NCBI GenBank assembly: GCA_025350085.1
Contig: JANXYI010000422.1
Span: 1-7,837, forward strand
Direction of reading: 5' to 3'
From: Deltaproteobacteria bacterium
GTDB lineage: Bacteria > Desulfobacterota > Desulfovibrionia > Desulfovibrionales > Desulfovibrionaceae
DNA: 7,837 nucleotides
Below the pieces are notes generated by a model. That model did no database searches, was not told the origin of the DNA, and worked only from the letters and a program-made list of their open reading frames with translations. Shown piece after piece: positions 1 through 5,889 of the stretch. Both the position numbers and the translations under genes were made by a program. Each line of letters starts with the position of its first letter. Positions within the stretch are counted from its first letter, which is position 1.

Positions 1-508
1 CCACGCCAGCGGCGGACATCCGGCTGAAGAGCTCGTGCAGCTGCCAGCAGCCCGGGGTGGTCAGGCTGGCCTCGATGCTCACACCGGGCCAGCGGTAGCT
101 GACTGTGCCGAGCACCCCGACCTTGCGTCCGGCGGCTGTGAGCAGGCCCTCCAGCAGGTAGGTCACGGTGGTCTTGCCGTTGGTGCCGGTGACGCCGACC
201 ACCTGCATGGCCTGCTCGCGGGTGCGGAAATATCTGGCGGCCAGCAGGCCCAGGGCGTCTTGCGCGTCGGGCACGCCAACGAATCTGGCCGTGGAGTTCT
301 GCGGCGCCGCGATCTCTGGCCCGGCCACAATCCAGCCAGCCCCGCGCGTGAGCGCATCGGCCAGATAGCCTTGGGCCTGGGCGCCTGCCTGGGGCAGGAG
401 CACGAAAACCTCGCCGGGCAGCACGGCGCGGGAGTCGGTGCGCACCATGAGCCCGCGGCCCACCAGGACTAGCAGCTCATTCCAGCGGGCTTTCTTGGCG
501 GCGGGCAT
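1..508 (-). CDS. murE: UDP-N-acetylmuramoyl-tripeptide synthetase MurE, N-terminal part (3' end outside window)
   Basis: MurE is a cytoplasmic Mur ligase that adds the third peptide residue (normally meso-diaminopimelate in Gram-negative bacteria) to UDP-MurNAc-L-Ala-D-Glu using ATP. Only the first 169 codons are visible, starting at ATG 508-506 and open at the left edge. The Mur ligase P-loop GTNGKTT is at residues 108-114, followed by a helix (VTYLLEGLL), and the stretch LTTPGCWQLHEL is at about 149-160, where MurE binds the UDP-MurNAc part. The N-terminal 90 residues fit the MurE uridine-binding domain (DSRAVLPGEVFVLLP). The start overlaps the ftsI stop as TGATG. A strong Shine-Dalgarno AGGAAGGGGG lies at 515-524, 6 nt upstream, inside the end of ftsI, so translational coupling is likely. 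The residues that decide between diaminopimelate and lysine (DNPR region) lie outside the window, so the substrate is inferred. Confidence 0.93.
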   Translation of the reverse strand, partial: MPAAKKARWNELLVLVGRGLMVRTDSRAVLPGEVFVLLPQAGAQAQGYLADALTRGAGWIVAGPEIAAPQNSTARFVGVPDAQDALGLLAARYFRTREQAMQVVGVTGTNGKTTVTYLLEGLLTAAGRKVGVLGTVSYRWPGVSIEASLTTPGCWQLHELFSRMSAAGV

Positions 509-2502
509 CAGCGGCCCCCTTCCTGCAGCCAGAGGACGAACCCGCCGTCCTTGGCGCTGTCCTTGCCTCCGCCCTGGGCGCTGGCCTCGGGCCAGGCTTC
601 GCCCGGCGTCGGCTTCTGGTGCCCGATGACCATGCCCGAGCCCTTGAGCGTGGGCACGATGCCGCGCTTGCCCAGGACCTCAAGCGCCCGGCGCACGGGC
701 AGGCCGGTCAGGTCGGGCACGAGAGCTCCGGCCACGGCCGAGGGCGGGCGGGGGGCCGGACCCTGCATGGTGGTCTCATCGCCCTGGGGCGCGGCTTTGC
801 CCTCGGGCAGGCGGTTGTAGTAGGACAGGGTCTTGATGGCGATCTCGCGCACCGCTGGCGCGCAGACGATGCCGCCAAAGGACACGGGCGAGGGCTCGTC
901 CACGATGACCATGATCAGGAACTCGGGCTTGTCGCCGGGGATGAGGCCCACGAAGGAGGCCACGTTGTCCACGCCGTAGCCCTTGCCCGTGGACGCGGCC
1001 TTCTGGGCCGTGCCGGTCTTGCCGGCCATGGTCACGCCGGGGATGCGCGCCACCTTGCCGGTGCCGTCCTCCTCCACCACCTCGCGCATCATGGACAGCA
1101 CGGTCTCAGCCGTCTGCTGGCCGAACACGCGCTCGGCCGGGGGGGCGGGCTGCGGGGCTGGGTCGAAGATGAGCTTGAGCGGCTTCGGCAGGCCCTTGTT
1201 GGCCAGGGTCAGGTAGGCCCGGGCCATCTGCAGCCCGGTGACGCCGATGCCCTGGCCAAAGGAGATGGCGGCCAGGTCGATCTCGCTCCATTCCTTGGGG
1301 GCCCTGAGCTTGCCCTCGGACTCGCTGGGGATGTCGAGCCCCGAGCGCTCGCCGAAGCCCAGCTTGCGCAGGGTGCTGTAGTAGTTCTGGGCGCCCAGCG
1401 CCAGGCCGATCTTGGCCGTGCCGATGTTGCTCGAGTAGCGCAGGACGCGGTTGGCCGAGAGCCAGTGGTAGGGGTGGGTGTCGCGGATGACCTTGCCGCG
1501 CAGGGTCCACTTGCCGTTCTCGCAGTCGATGATCTTGTTCTGGTCGATGACCTTCTGCTCAAGGGCGGCGGCAAAGACAAAGGGCTTCATGGTCGAGCCC
1601 GGCTCGAACATGTCGAGAGCTGCGCGGTTGCGGCGCGCGGAGAGCTTGGACTCCCCGGCCATGTTCGGATTGAGGAACGGGAAGTGGGCCAGGGCCAGGA
1701 TCTCGCCGGTGTCCACCTTAACCACGATGGCCATGCCCGAGCGGCCGTTGAACTTGTTCACGGCCTCGGCCAGGGCCTGCTCGGCGGCGTCCTGGATCAC
1801 GGTGTCGAGCGTCAGCTTCACGTCGGCCCCGCGGATGTCCATCTCGCGGCCCTGGTCGTCCAGATACAGCCTGCGGCCCGAGGCGTCGCGCTGGACCACG
1901 TACTTGGCCTGGCGCCCGGCCAGGCGCTCCTCGAAATGCTTCTCCAGGCCCTCGAGCCCGAGCCCGTCCACGCCGACAAAGCCCAGCACCTGCCCGGCGG
2001 AGTGGTGATTGGGGTACATGCGGCGGTATTCGCTGGTCAGGAACACGCCCGGCAGCTTCGCGGCCTCGATGGCCTGGGCCTCGCGGTCGCCGATCTGGCG
2101 CTTGATCCAGACAAAGCCCCTCTTCGAGGCCAGATCGTGCTCGATGTTCTTTCGCGGAACATCCAGGATCTGGGCCAGGGTGCTTGCGGCCTGGGCCGCG
2201 TTGTCGACCTTGATGGGCGATGCGTACACGGACTTGCTCTCCACGCTAGTGGCCAAAAGGGAGCCGTTGCGGTCGTAAATGCGGCCCCGTTCCCCCAACT
2301 CAAATCCTGTGGCCAGGCTCTGCTTCTCGGCGCCCTTCTTCAGTTCCGGCCCGAGGTAGAGCTGCACATAGGCGGCCCGGCCCCAGAGCGTCACCCACAG
2401 CCCGGCGAAGAGCAGGCCCACCAGCAGCAGCTTCAGCTTGCCGGTGTCGGTCTTGGCCCGGGAAGGCCCGCCCTCCCGGCTGCGCGAAATCCGCCGCTTC
2501 AT
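508..2502 (-). CDS. ftsI: Septal peptidoglycan transpeptidase FtsI (PBP3, class B) with C-terminal PASTA domain
   Basis: This is a class B penicillin-binding protein of 664 aa that cross-links septal peptidoglycan in the periplasm as part of the divisome with FtsW and FtsL. A basic cytoplasmic N-terminus (MKRRISRSR) is followed by one membrane segment at about 23-45 and a PBP dimerisation domain at about 60-220 (RGRIYDRNG near 72-80). The transpeptidase domain spans about 253-560. All three catalytic motifs are present: S303-T-M-K306 in EPGSTMKPF, S357-S-N359 in YSSNIG, and K495-T-G497 in AGKTGTAQ. Residues about 594-662 form one PASTA domain (VPDLTGLPVRRALEVL...GGFVLWL) with a Gly/Ala/Lys-rich insertion near 638-651. 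E. coli FtsI lacks such a domain. The ATG start lies 13 nt after the ftsL stop with a weak GGGG Shine-Dalgarno. Position between ftsL and murE supports FtsI over the related sporulation protein SpoVD. Confidence 0.96.
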   Translation of the reverse strand: MKRRISRSREGGPSRAKTDTGKLKLLLVGLLFAGLWVTLWGRAAYVQLYLGPELKKGAEKQSLATGFELGERGRIYDRNGSLLATSVESKSVYASPIKVDNAAQAASTLAQILDVPRKNIEHDLASKRGFVWIKRQIGDREAQAIEAAKLPGVFLTSEYRRMYPNHHSAGQVLGFVGVDGLGLEGLEKHFEERLAGRQAKYVVQRDASGRRLYLDDQGREMDIRGADVKLTLDTVIQDAAEQALAEAVNKFNGRSGMAIVVKVDTGEILALAHFPFLNPNMAGESKLSARRNRAALDMFEPGSTMKPFVFAAALEQKVIDQNKIIDCENGKWTLRGKVIRDTHPYHWLSANRVLRYSSNIGTAKIGLALGAQNYYSTLRKLGFGERSGLDIPSESEGKLRAPKEWSEIDLAAISFGQGIGVTGLQMARAYLTLANKGLPKPLKLIFDPAPQPAPPAERVFGQQTAETVLSMMREVVEEDGTGKVARIPGVTMAGKTGTAQKAASTGKGYGVDNVASFVGLIPGDKPEFLIMVIVDEPSPVSFGGIVCAPAVREIAIKTLSYYNRLPEGKAAPQGDETTMQGPAPRPPSAVAGALVPDLTGLPVRRALEVLGKRGIVPTLKGSGMVIGHQKPTPGEAWPEASAQGGGKDSAKDGGFVLWLQEGGR

Positions 2503-2515
2503 GCGCCCCGGCCGC

Positions 2516-2806
2516 CTAGTTCCCCTGACCCGGCCCGGTCATCAGGCGCATCTGTCCCGGCCCCACGGGTCCCAGCCCGTAGGTGGCCGCCAGCCGCTTG
2601 AGCCTGTATGGCGAGATCAGGTTGTTGCGCTCCAGCTCCAGCTTGGAGGCCAGCGCGCTGCGGTTGCCCAGCTCCTTCTCCAGCTTGCTCAAGTCATAAG
2701 CCAGTTCCATGCGCTCGATGTTCATCCAGACCGAGGACAGGCCGAGCAGGAGCGCGCCGCTGATGGCGCAGAAAAAGGCCAGGACCCAGCCCCTGAGCCC
2801 GCTCAC
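2516..2806 (-). CDS. ftsL: Cell division protein FtsL-like, small bitopic membrane protein
   Basis: This 96-aa protein has a short N-terminus, one hydrophobic segment at about 7-29 (WVLAFFCAISGALLLGLSSV), then a charged, leucine-spaced helix at about 30-63 that should form a coiled coil. It ends in LISPYRLKRLAATYGLGP, the 'P-x-R-x-x-x-x-A' type tail common in FtsL proteins. FtsL pairs with FtsB and FtsQ in the periplasm and activates FtsWI; its sequence is poorly conserved, so the call rests on topology, size and position between rsmH and ftsI. The start codon is GTG at 2806-2804 and shares a GTGA overlap with the rsmH stop codon. GAGG lies about 9 nt upstream. The C-terminal 20 residues are Gly/Pro-rich and probably disordered. 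Confidence 0.87.
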   Translation of the reverse strand: MSGLRGWVLAFFCAISGALLLGLSSVWMNIERMELAYDLSKLEKELGNRSALASKLELERNNLISPYRLKRLAATYGLGPVGPGQMRLMTGPGQGN

Positions 2807-3792
2807 GGCGCAACCTCGCCGGCGGGGCGGCCGTCGGGGCCCAGGCGCTCGGCCACGCGCAGCTTGGCGCTGCGGCTGCGCGGGTTGCGGTCCATCTCCA
2901 GCTGGGTCGGCAGCTGGGGCTTCTTGGTCAGGATGCGCGCCAGCGGGGTGCGGTCGCAGGTGCAGATCTGCTGGGTGTGCGGGCAGCGGCAGCCCTTGGC
3001 CCAGAGGCGGAAGGCCTCCTTCACCTCGCGGTCCTCCGCGGAGTGGAAGGAGATGACGGCCAGCCGGGCTCCAGGGTTCAGGTACGGCACGATGCGCTCC
3101 AGAAATTCTTTGATTTCGCCGATCTCGTTGTTCACGGCCATGCGCAGGGCCATGAAGGTGCGCGTGGCCGGGTGGTTGCGGGCCTCGCGGCGGCGGTCGG
3201 GTGGATACGCCTTGGCCACGATCTCCGCAAGTCTTGCAGTGGTCCGGATTTCTTCCTGCTCGCGTATGCGCACGATGGCCCTGGCAATTTTTCCGCCCAG
3301 GGGCTCGTCGCCCAGGTCGCGGATGATGTGCTTCAGCTCCTCGAAATGGGCCCTGTTCACCAGGGTGCGCGCCGTGTCTTGGCCGCTGGTGGCGTCCATG
3401 CGCATGTCCAGCGGGCCGTCAGCCATGAAGCTGAACCCGCGCTCGGCCTCGTCCAGCTGGAGCGAGGAGACGCCCAGGTCGAGCACCGCGCCGTCGAGTT
3501 TGTCCCAGCCAGCCTCAGCCAGCGCCTGCTCAAAGTCGCTGAAGGCCAGGTGGAAGGTCTGCGCCCGGCCCGGAAATTCGCTCAAACGCTCGCGCGCGAG
3601 TTCAAGGGCCTGCTCGTCGCGGTCCAGGCCGACCAGCTCGGCCTGCCCGCCGGAAGCCCTGAGCAGCCCCAGGCTGTGCCCGGCCAGGCCCAGGGTGCCG
3701 TCCAGGTAGCGGCCGCCGACCCTGGGGGTTAGGTAGCCCACGATCTCTTCCAGCAGGACCGGGATGTGGGGGGCTTCGTGTGCTGTGTTCAT
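2803..3792 (-). CDS. rsmH: 16S rRNA (cytosine(1402)-N4)-methyltransferase RsmH (MraW)
   Basis: RsmH methylates N4 of C1402 in the decoding centre of 16S rRNA using S-adenosylmethionine. The 329-aa product carries the family signature throughout: HIPVLLEE (9-16), the SAM-binding loop DGTLGLAGHS (31-40), LDRD (56-59), LDLGVSSLQLDEAERGFSF (104-122), GPLDMRM (126-132), HPATRTFMALRMAVNNE (207-223), ISFHSAEDR (247-255) and NPRSRSAKLRVAER (303-316). The SAM loop reads GLAG where most members have GGGG. Four cysteines at 268, 270, 277 and 279 (CxCx6CxC) form a possible metal site near the C-terminus; similar clusters occur in some RsmH proteins. The ATG start lies 15 nt after the mraZ stop, with AAGG about 12 nt upstream. 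The 3' end overlaps ftsL by 4 nt. Confidence 0.97.
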   Translation of the reverse strand: MNTAHEAPHIPVLLEEIVGYLTPRVGGRYLDGTLGLAGHSLGLLRASGGQAELVGLDRDEQALELARERLSEFPGRAQTFHLAFSDFEQALAEAGWDKLDGAVLDLGVSSLQLDEAERGFSFMADGPLDMRMDATSGQDTARTLVNRAHFEELKHIIRDLGDEPLGGKIARAIVRIREQEEIRTTARLAEIVAKAYPPDRRREARNHPATRTFMALRMAVNNEIGEIKEFLERIVPYLNPGARLAVISFHSAEDREVKEAFRLWAKGCRCPHTQQICTCDRTPLARILTKKPQLPTQLEMDRNPRSRSAKLRVAERLGPDGRPAGEVAP

Positions 3793-3807
3793 GGCCGTGC
3801 TGCCTTG

Positions 3808-4257
3808 CTAGAAGGGCAGGGTGATGTCGGCCCGGGCCATCTCGGCGGAAACATCCGCATGGCTCTGCTCCAGCAGCGCCTCGAAACGGTCCTTGTCCCA
3901 GATCTCAAAGCGCCTGCCCACGCCGGCCAGCACCACGTCGCGGTCGATGCGGCCGCTCTTGCGCAGGTGCGTGGGCAGCTGGATGCGGCCCTGGCGGTCC
4001 AGGATCACCTCGGCGTAGCAGAAGTGGGCCTTGCGGCGCACGTCCTGGAGCGTGGCCGAGGGCACGCTGATCTTGTCCAGCTCGGCCAAAAACGCCTCCC
4101 ACTGCGCGGGCGTGATGCCGATGATCTGACCCTCGAACATGGTCAGCACCACCTTGCCCTCCGGCGACTCCGCCAGGAACTGGTCGCGGAACTCCGGGGT
4201 CAGCATGAGCCGTCCCTTGGGGTCCAGACTGCGGTGGGCATGGCCGAGTAGTCGCAC
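3808..4257 (-). CDS. mraZ: Transcriptional regulator MraZ
   Basis: MraZ is a SpoVT/AbrB-like DNA-binding protein that forms a ring and represses the dcw operon, including its own gene. The 149-aa product has two copies of the AbrB-type half: HRSLDPKGRLMLTPEFR (8-24) with the D12-xx-GR motif, and AEVILDRQGRIQLPTHLRK (82-100) with D87-xx-GR. I chose GTG 4257-4255 as the start. It has a near-perfect Shine-Dalgarno AGGGGA at 4262-4267 with 4-nt spacing, gives the usual MraZ length, and begins just before the conserved first repeat. A longer reading frame from GTG 4308 would translate through the four operator boxes and is unlikely. It is the first gene of the operon, 15 nt before rsmH, and is probably autoregulated through the boxes at 4275-4308. 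Confidence 0.95.
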   Translation of the reverse strand: MRLLGHAHRSLDPKGRLMLTPEFRDQFLAESPEGKVVLTMFEGQIIGITPAQWEAFLAELDKISVPSATLQDVRRKAHFCYAEVILDRQGRIQLPTHLRKSGRIDRDVVLAGVGRRFEIWDKDRFEALLEQSHADVSAEMARADITLPF

Positions 4258-4274
4258 GTTTTCCCCTAGTTCAA

Positions 4275-4308
4275 CCACATTTTTCCACGAATTACCACTT
4301 CGCCCCAC
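4275..4308 (-). promoter_or_regulatory. MraZ operator: four GTGG direct repeats with 10-bp period
   Basis: On the minus strand GTGG occurs at 4308-4305, 4298-4295, 4288-4285 and 4278-4275. The four copies are spaced exactly 10 bp, one helical turn, so all lie on the same DNA face. Known MraZ proteins bind tandem TGGG/GTGG-like boxes with about 5-bp spacers upstream of mraZ, so this is the expected autoregulatory site. It sits between the candidate -10 element and the mraZ Shine-Dalgarno, in the initial transcribed region, which suits repression by blocking initiation or promoter escape. The repeats are seen directly; the binding is inferred. Confidence 0.88.
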
Positions 4309-4309
4309 T

Positions 4310-4336
4310 TTTTTATGAATTCGAGGGGAAAGTCAA
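4310..4336 (-). promoter_or_regulatory. Candidate sigma-70-type promoter of the dcw operon
   Basis: The minus strand has TTGACT at 4336-4331 (five of six matches to the -35 consensus). An AT-rich -10-like stretch follows: TAAAAA at 4315-4310 with a 15-nt spacer, or CATAAA at 4317-4312 with a 13-nt spacer. The spacer is shorter than the usual 16-18, so the -10 is uncertain. Transcription would start near 4303, inside the MraZ boxes, with a leader of about 45 nt. The AT-rich block stands out against GC-rich surroundings. Confidence 0.5.
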
Positions 4337-4381
4337 CACAAAAAACATTTTCTTCCGCCAGAAATGAGGATAGACCTCAAC

Positions 4382-4581
4382 CCAAGGGTATTTGTGGCCC
4401 GGGGAACCATTCGGAAGATTGAACGATGCGGACCGGTTACGCACGCAAGGCGAGTGCGTAGTGCGTGGCCGCAGTGATGAAAAAAAACGGGTGTCTGGCC
4501 TTAAACGGGAATCCTCCGGAAGCGCAGACATGGACGGGCGAGAAGCCCGCCGCAGCCCCCAAGTCAGACGAGATACAGGTA
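4382..4581 (+). other. Leader of the HD-GYP gene with several inverted repeats; possible structured 5' UTR
   Basis: This stretch separates the divergent mraZ and HD-GYP genes and has no convincing coding content. I see three inverted repeats: TACGCAC/GTGCGTA (4438-4444 with 4454-4460, 9-nt loop), TGTCTG/CAGACA (4492-4497 with 4525-4530, enclosing a TCCGGA palindrome), and CGGGC/GCCCG (4535-4539 with 4545-4549, loop GAGAA). GTGCGT is repeated at 4461-4466, so ACGCAC could pair with either copy. This would permit alternative folds. A run of eight A lies at 4480-4487. I could not match it to a known riboswitch class, and no clear plus-strand promoter is visible. Confidence 0.3.
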
Positions 4582-5601
4582 ATGGCTGAAAAAAAGAAAG
4601 CCGACATCGCGGATGCCCTGGACGAGCAGTACTACCAGATCAATCTGGACATCCTGGAGAGCTTCAGCAAGTACCGCCCGCCGCTGGACCTGTTCCGGTT
4701 CCAGGAGGACGTGGCGCGCATCGTGCTCTTCTGCAAGGGCGGGGAGCGGCTGACCAACGAGCAGGTGGAGACCCTGTCCCAGCTGGTGGAGGAGGGGCTC
4801 ATCTTCGTCTCCCGCGCCGACCACCCCGTCTACGTCAAGCACATCAGCTACCAGCTGGACCTGGTGCTGGTGGACAAGAACCTGCACGAGACCGAGATCG
4901 CGGACATCTTCACCCAGGCGCTGACCCGGCGGCTGGCCGAGTTCTTCGACCAGCCCGTGCCCATGGTGCTGGCCAAGTTCTGGACGGACATCCTGGTCCT
5001 GACCGAGTACCTGTACCAGGACATGCACCGCATCCGCGCCCTGACCCGGCGCCTGCACCCCATCCACAGCCTGGAGAACCACTCCTTCAACTCGGCCATC
5101 ATGGGCCTGGCCATCCACGGCAGGCTCAAGGCCACGCAGTACGAGGCCGGGGACATCAAACGCAAGGTCTTCGACCACCTGGCCGCCGGGCTGTTCCTGC
5201 ACGACCTGGGCATGAGCAAGGTCCCGAACTTCATCCGCGAGAAGGACAAGCAGCTCACCCCGGACGAGCGGGGCAAGATCCAGCGCCACACCCAGATCGG
5301 CTACGAGATGCTGGCCAAGCTCGACCTCAAGTTTCCCGAGGTCGAGGAGTGCGTAACGGACCACCATGAGCGCATCAACGGCTCTGGCTACCCGCAGAAG
5401 AAGCAGGGCATCGCCGTGGGCGACATGGGGCGGCTGTGCGCCCTGGCCGACTCCTATTGCGCCATGACCGAGAAGCGGGTCTACGCCGAGGCTCAAGAGC
5501 CCATGAAGGCCGCGGCCGCCCTGGTCCAGGACCACGGCTACGACCCGGAGCTCACGCGCACCCTCCAGTCCCTGCTGGTCACCATCGGCAAGCACAAGTA
5601 A
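4582..5601 (+). CDS. HD-GYP-type phosphodiesterase with unnamed N-terminal domain
   Basis: HD-GYP proteins hydrolyse cyclic-di-GMP (some act on other cyclic dinucleotides) at a di- or tri-metal site in the cytoplasm. In this 339-aa form, residues about 160-335 carry the domain: H167, HDLG with H207/D208, H236 in QRHTQIG, HHERINGSGYP (261-271) and D290 in LADSY. Metal-binding residues are mostly kept. However, the lysine after HDxG is methionine (HDLGM, 211), the residue four before H167 is serine where tri-metal enzymes have glutamate, and HHERxD reads HHERIN. Residues 1-155 are mostly helical with no membrane segment or receiver domain; I cannot name this part (FCKGGERLTNEQ, 50-61). I chose ATG 4582 because the codons before it have clearly lower third-position GC, although its ribosome site (AGG, 2 nt away) is weak. 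An in-frame ATG at 4477 is the alternative. The gene is divergent from the dcw operon. Confidence 0.87.
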   Translation: MAEKKKADIADALDEQYYQINLDILESFSKYRPPLDLFRFQEDVARIVLFCKGGERLTNEQVETLSQLVEEGLIFVSRADHPVYVKHISYQLDLVLVDKNLHETEIADIFTQALTRRLAEFFDQPVPMVLAKFWTDILVLTEYLYQDMHRIRALTRRLHPIHSLENHSFNSAIMGLAIHGRLKATQYEAGDIKRKVFDHLAAGLFLHDLGMSKVPNFIREKDKQLTPDERGKIQRHTQIGYEMLAKLDLKFPEVEECVTDHHERINGSGYPQKKQGIAVGDMGRLCALADSYCAMTEKRVYAEAQEPMKAAAALVQDHGYDPELTRTLQSLLVTIGKHK

Positions 5602-5658
5602 ACGTCCCCGCAGCCCGGGCCACGTACACGCCACAAGGGGCAATGCCTGGGTTCCCCT

Positions 5659-5685
5659 GGCTGCAAATGAGCGGCAGCTTTTCTT
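5659..5685 (+). terminator. Weak candidate intrinsic terminator after the HD-GYP gene
   Basis: GCTGC (5660-5664) can pair with GCAGC (5674-5678) across a 9-nt loop, followed directly by TTTTCTT (5679-5685). The stem is only 5 bp, so this is marginal. It begins 58 nt after the HD-GYP stop and lies before the small ORF, so it could separate the two. Confidence 0.3.
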
Positions 5686-5688
5686 CAG

Positions 5689-5704
5689 GCCCCGATGCCG
5701 GGGC
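5689..5704 (+). other. GC-rich hairpin abutting the ribosome site of the small ORF
   Basis: GCCCCG (5689-5694) and CGGGGC (5699-5704) form a perfect 6-bp stem with a 4-nt loop. The Shine-Dalgarno AGGAGG starts at the next base (5705). No T-run follows on either strand, so it is not an intrinsic terminator. It may affect ribosome access, or be coincidental in GC-rich DNA. Confidence 0.3.
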
Positions 5705-5714
5705 AGGAGGAATA

Positions 5715-5885
5715 ATGGGCGGGGACAGCGGGGCGGTCCTGGTTCTCACCGAACGGCCCGACGAATACAGCCGCGGCCTGGGCCTGCGCTTCCTGGACAT
5801 CCGCCCCGGAGAGCTCCGGGAACTCCTGGGCCGGTTCCTGGGTTTGCCGGGCCGGGCGGGCGGCGCCCGGACTGAACCAGCCTGA
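5715..5885 (+). CDS. Hypothetical small protein, 56 aa; weak PilZ-tail resemblance
   Basis: An ATG at 5715 is preceded by AGGAGG at 5705-5710 (4-nt spacing), one of the strongest ribosome sites in the window. The reading frame has high third-position GC, as in the neighbouring genes. The product has no signal peptide or membrane segment. Its middle part, EYSRGLGLRFLDIRPGEL (17-34) followed by LRELLGRFLG, resembles the last strand and helix of PilZ c-di-GMP-binding domains (GLRFLDL...LxxFL). The N-terminal RxxxR and D/NxSxxG motifs that bind c-di-GMP are absent, and there is no room for them upstream. It may be a PilZ remnant, an unrelated small protein, or a chance ORF. It follows the HD-GYP gene on the same strand and ends 4 nt before the convergent hemerythrin stop. 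An in-frame ATG at 5643 with AAGGGG 2 nt upstream is a less likely start. Confidence 0.42.
   Translation: MGGDSGAVLVLTERPDEYSRGLGLRFLDIRPGELRELLGRFLGLPGRAGGARTEPA
5852..5870. other. Strong GC hairpin near the convergent gene ends
   Basis: CCGGGCG (5852-5858) pairs perfectly with CGCCCGG (5864-5870) around a 5-nt loop. It lies at the 3' end of the small ORF and 20-38 nt beyond the hemerythrin stop on the other strand. Neither side has a T-run, so it is not a classical terminator, but it could slow transcription or protect transcript ends for either gene. Confidence 0.3.
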
Positions 5886-5889
5886 CCTT

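Noticed and set aside
619..2601. A 660-codon open frame on the plus strand opposite ftsI.
   Set aside because: It is a GC-rich antisense shadow. The opposite strand encodes FtsI with all catalytic motifs, and the plus-strand product is His/Gly/Leu-rich with no recognisable domain.
2438..3709. A 423-codon open frame on the plus strand opposite ftsL and rsmH.
   Set aside because: It is a Ser/Arg-rich translation with no domain, lying over two well-supported genes.
4258..4308. A 17-residue N-terminal extension of MraZ from GTG 4308.
   Set aside because: It would run through the four operator boxes and has no ribosome site, while GTG 4257 has AGGGGA at proper spacing and gives normal family length.
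4480..4487. A run of eight A as a possible programmed slippage site.
   Set aside because: It lies upstream of the preferred start in non-coding-like sequence, and no alternative frame there encodes a recognisable product.
4465..4581. An N-terminal extension of the HD-GYP protein from GTG 4465 or ATG 4477.
   Set aside because: Third-position GC drops clearly in this stretch, codons such as TTA, ATA and GTA appear, and no ribosome site precedes either start. It remains possible, so it is mentioned in the gene entry.
4501..4581. Resemblance to a cobalamin riboswitch (TTAAACGGGAATCC followed by AGTCAGACGAGATACAGG).
   Set aside because: The order and spacing of the conserved blocks are wrong, the GCCACTG and GGGAAGGC elements are missing, and the downstream gene has no B12 link. 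Only short matches remain.
4564..5643. A 359-codon open frame on the minus strand opposite the HD-GYP gene.
   Set aside because: The composition (Val/Leu/Gly/His runs) and exact overlap with a gene holding intact HD-GYP motifs mark it as an antisense shadow.
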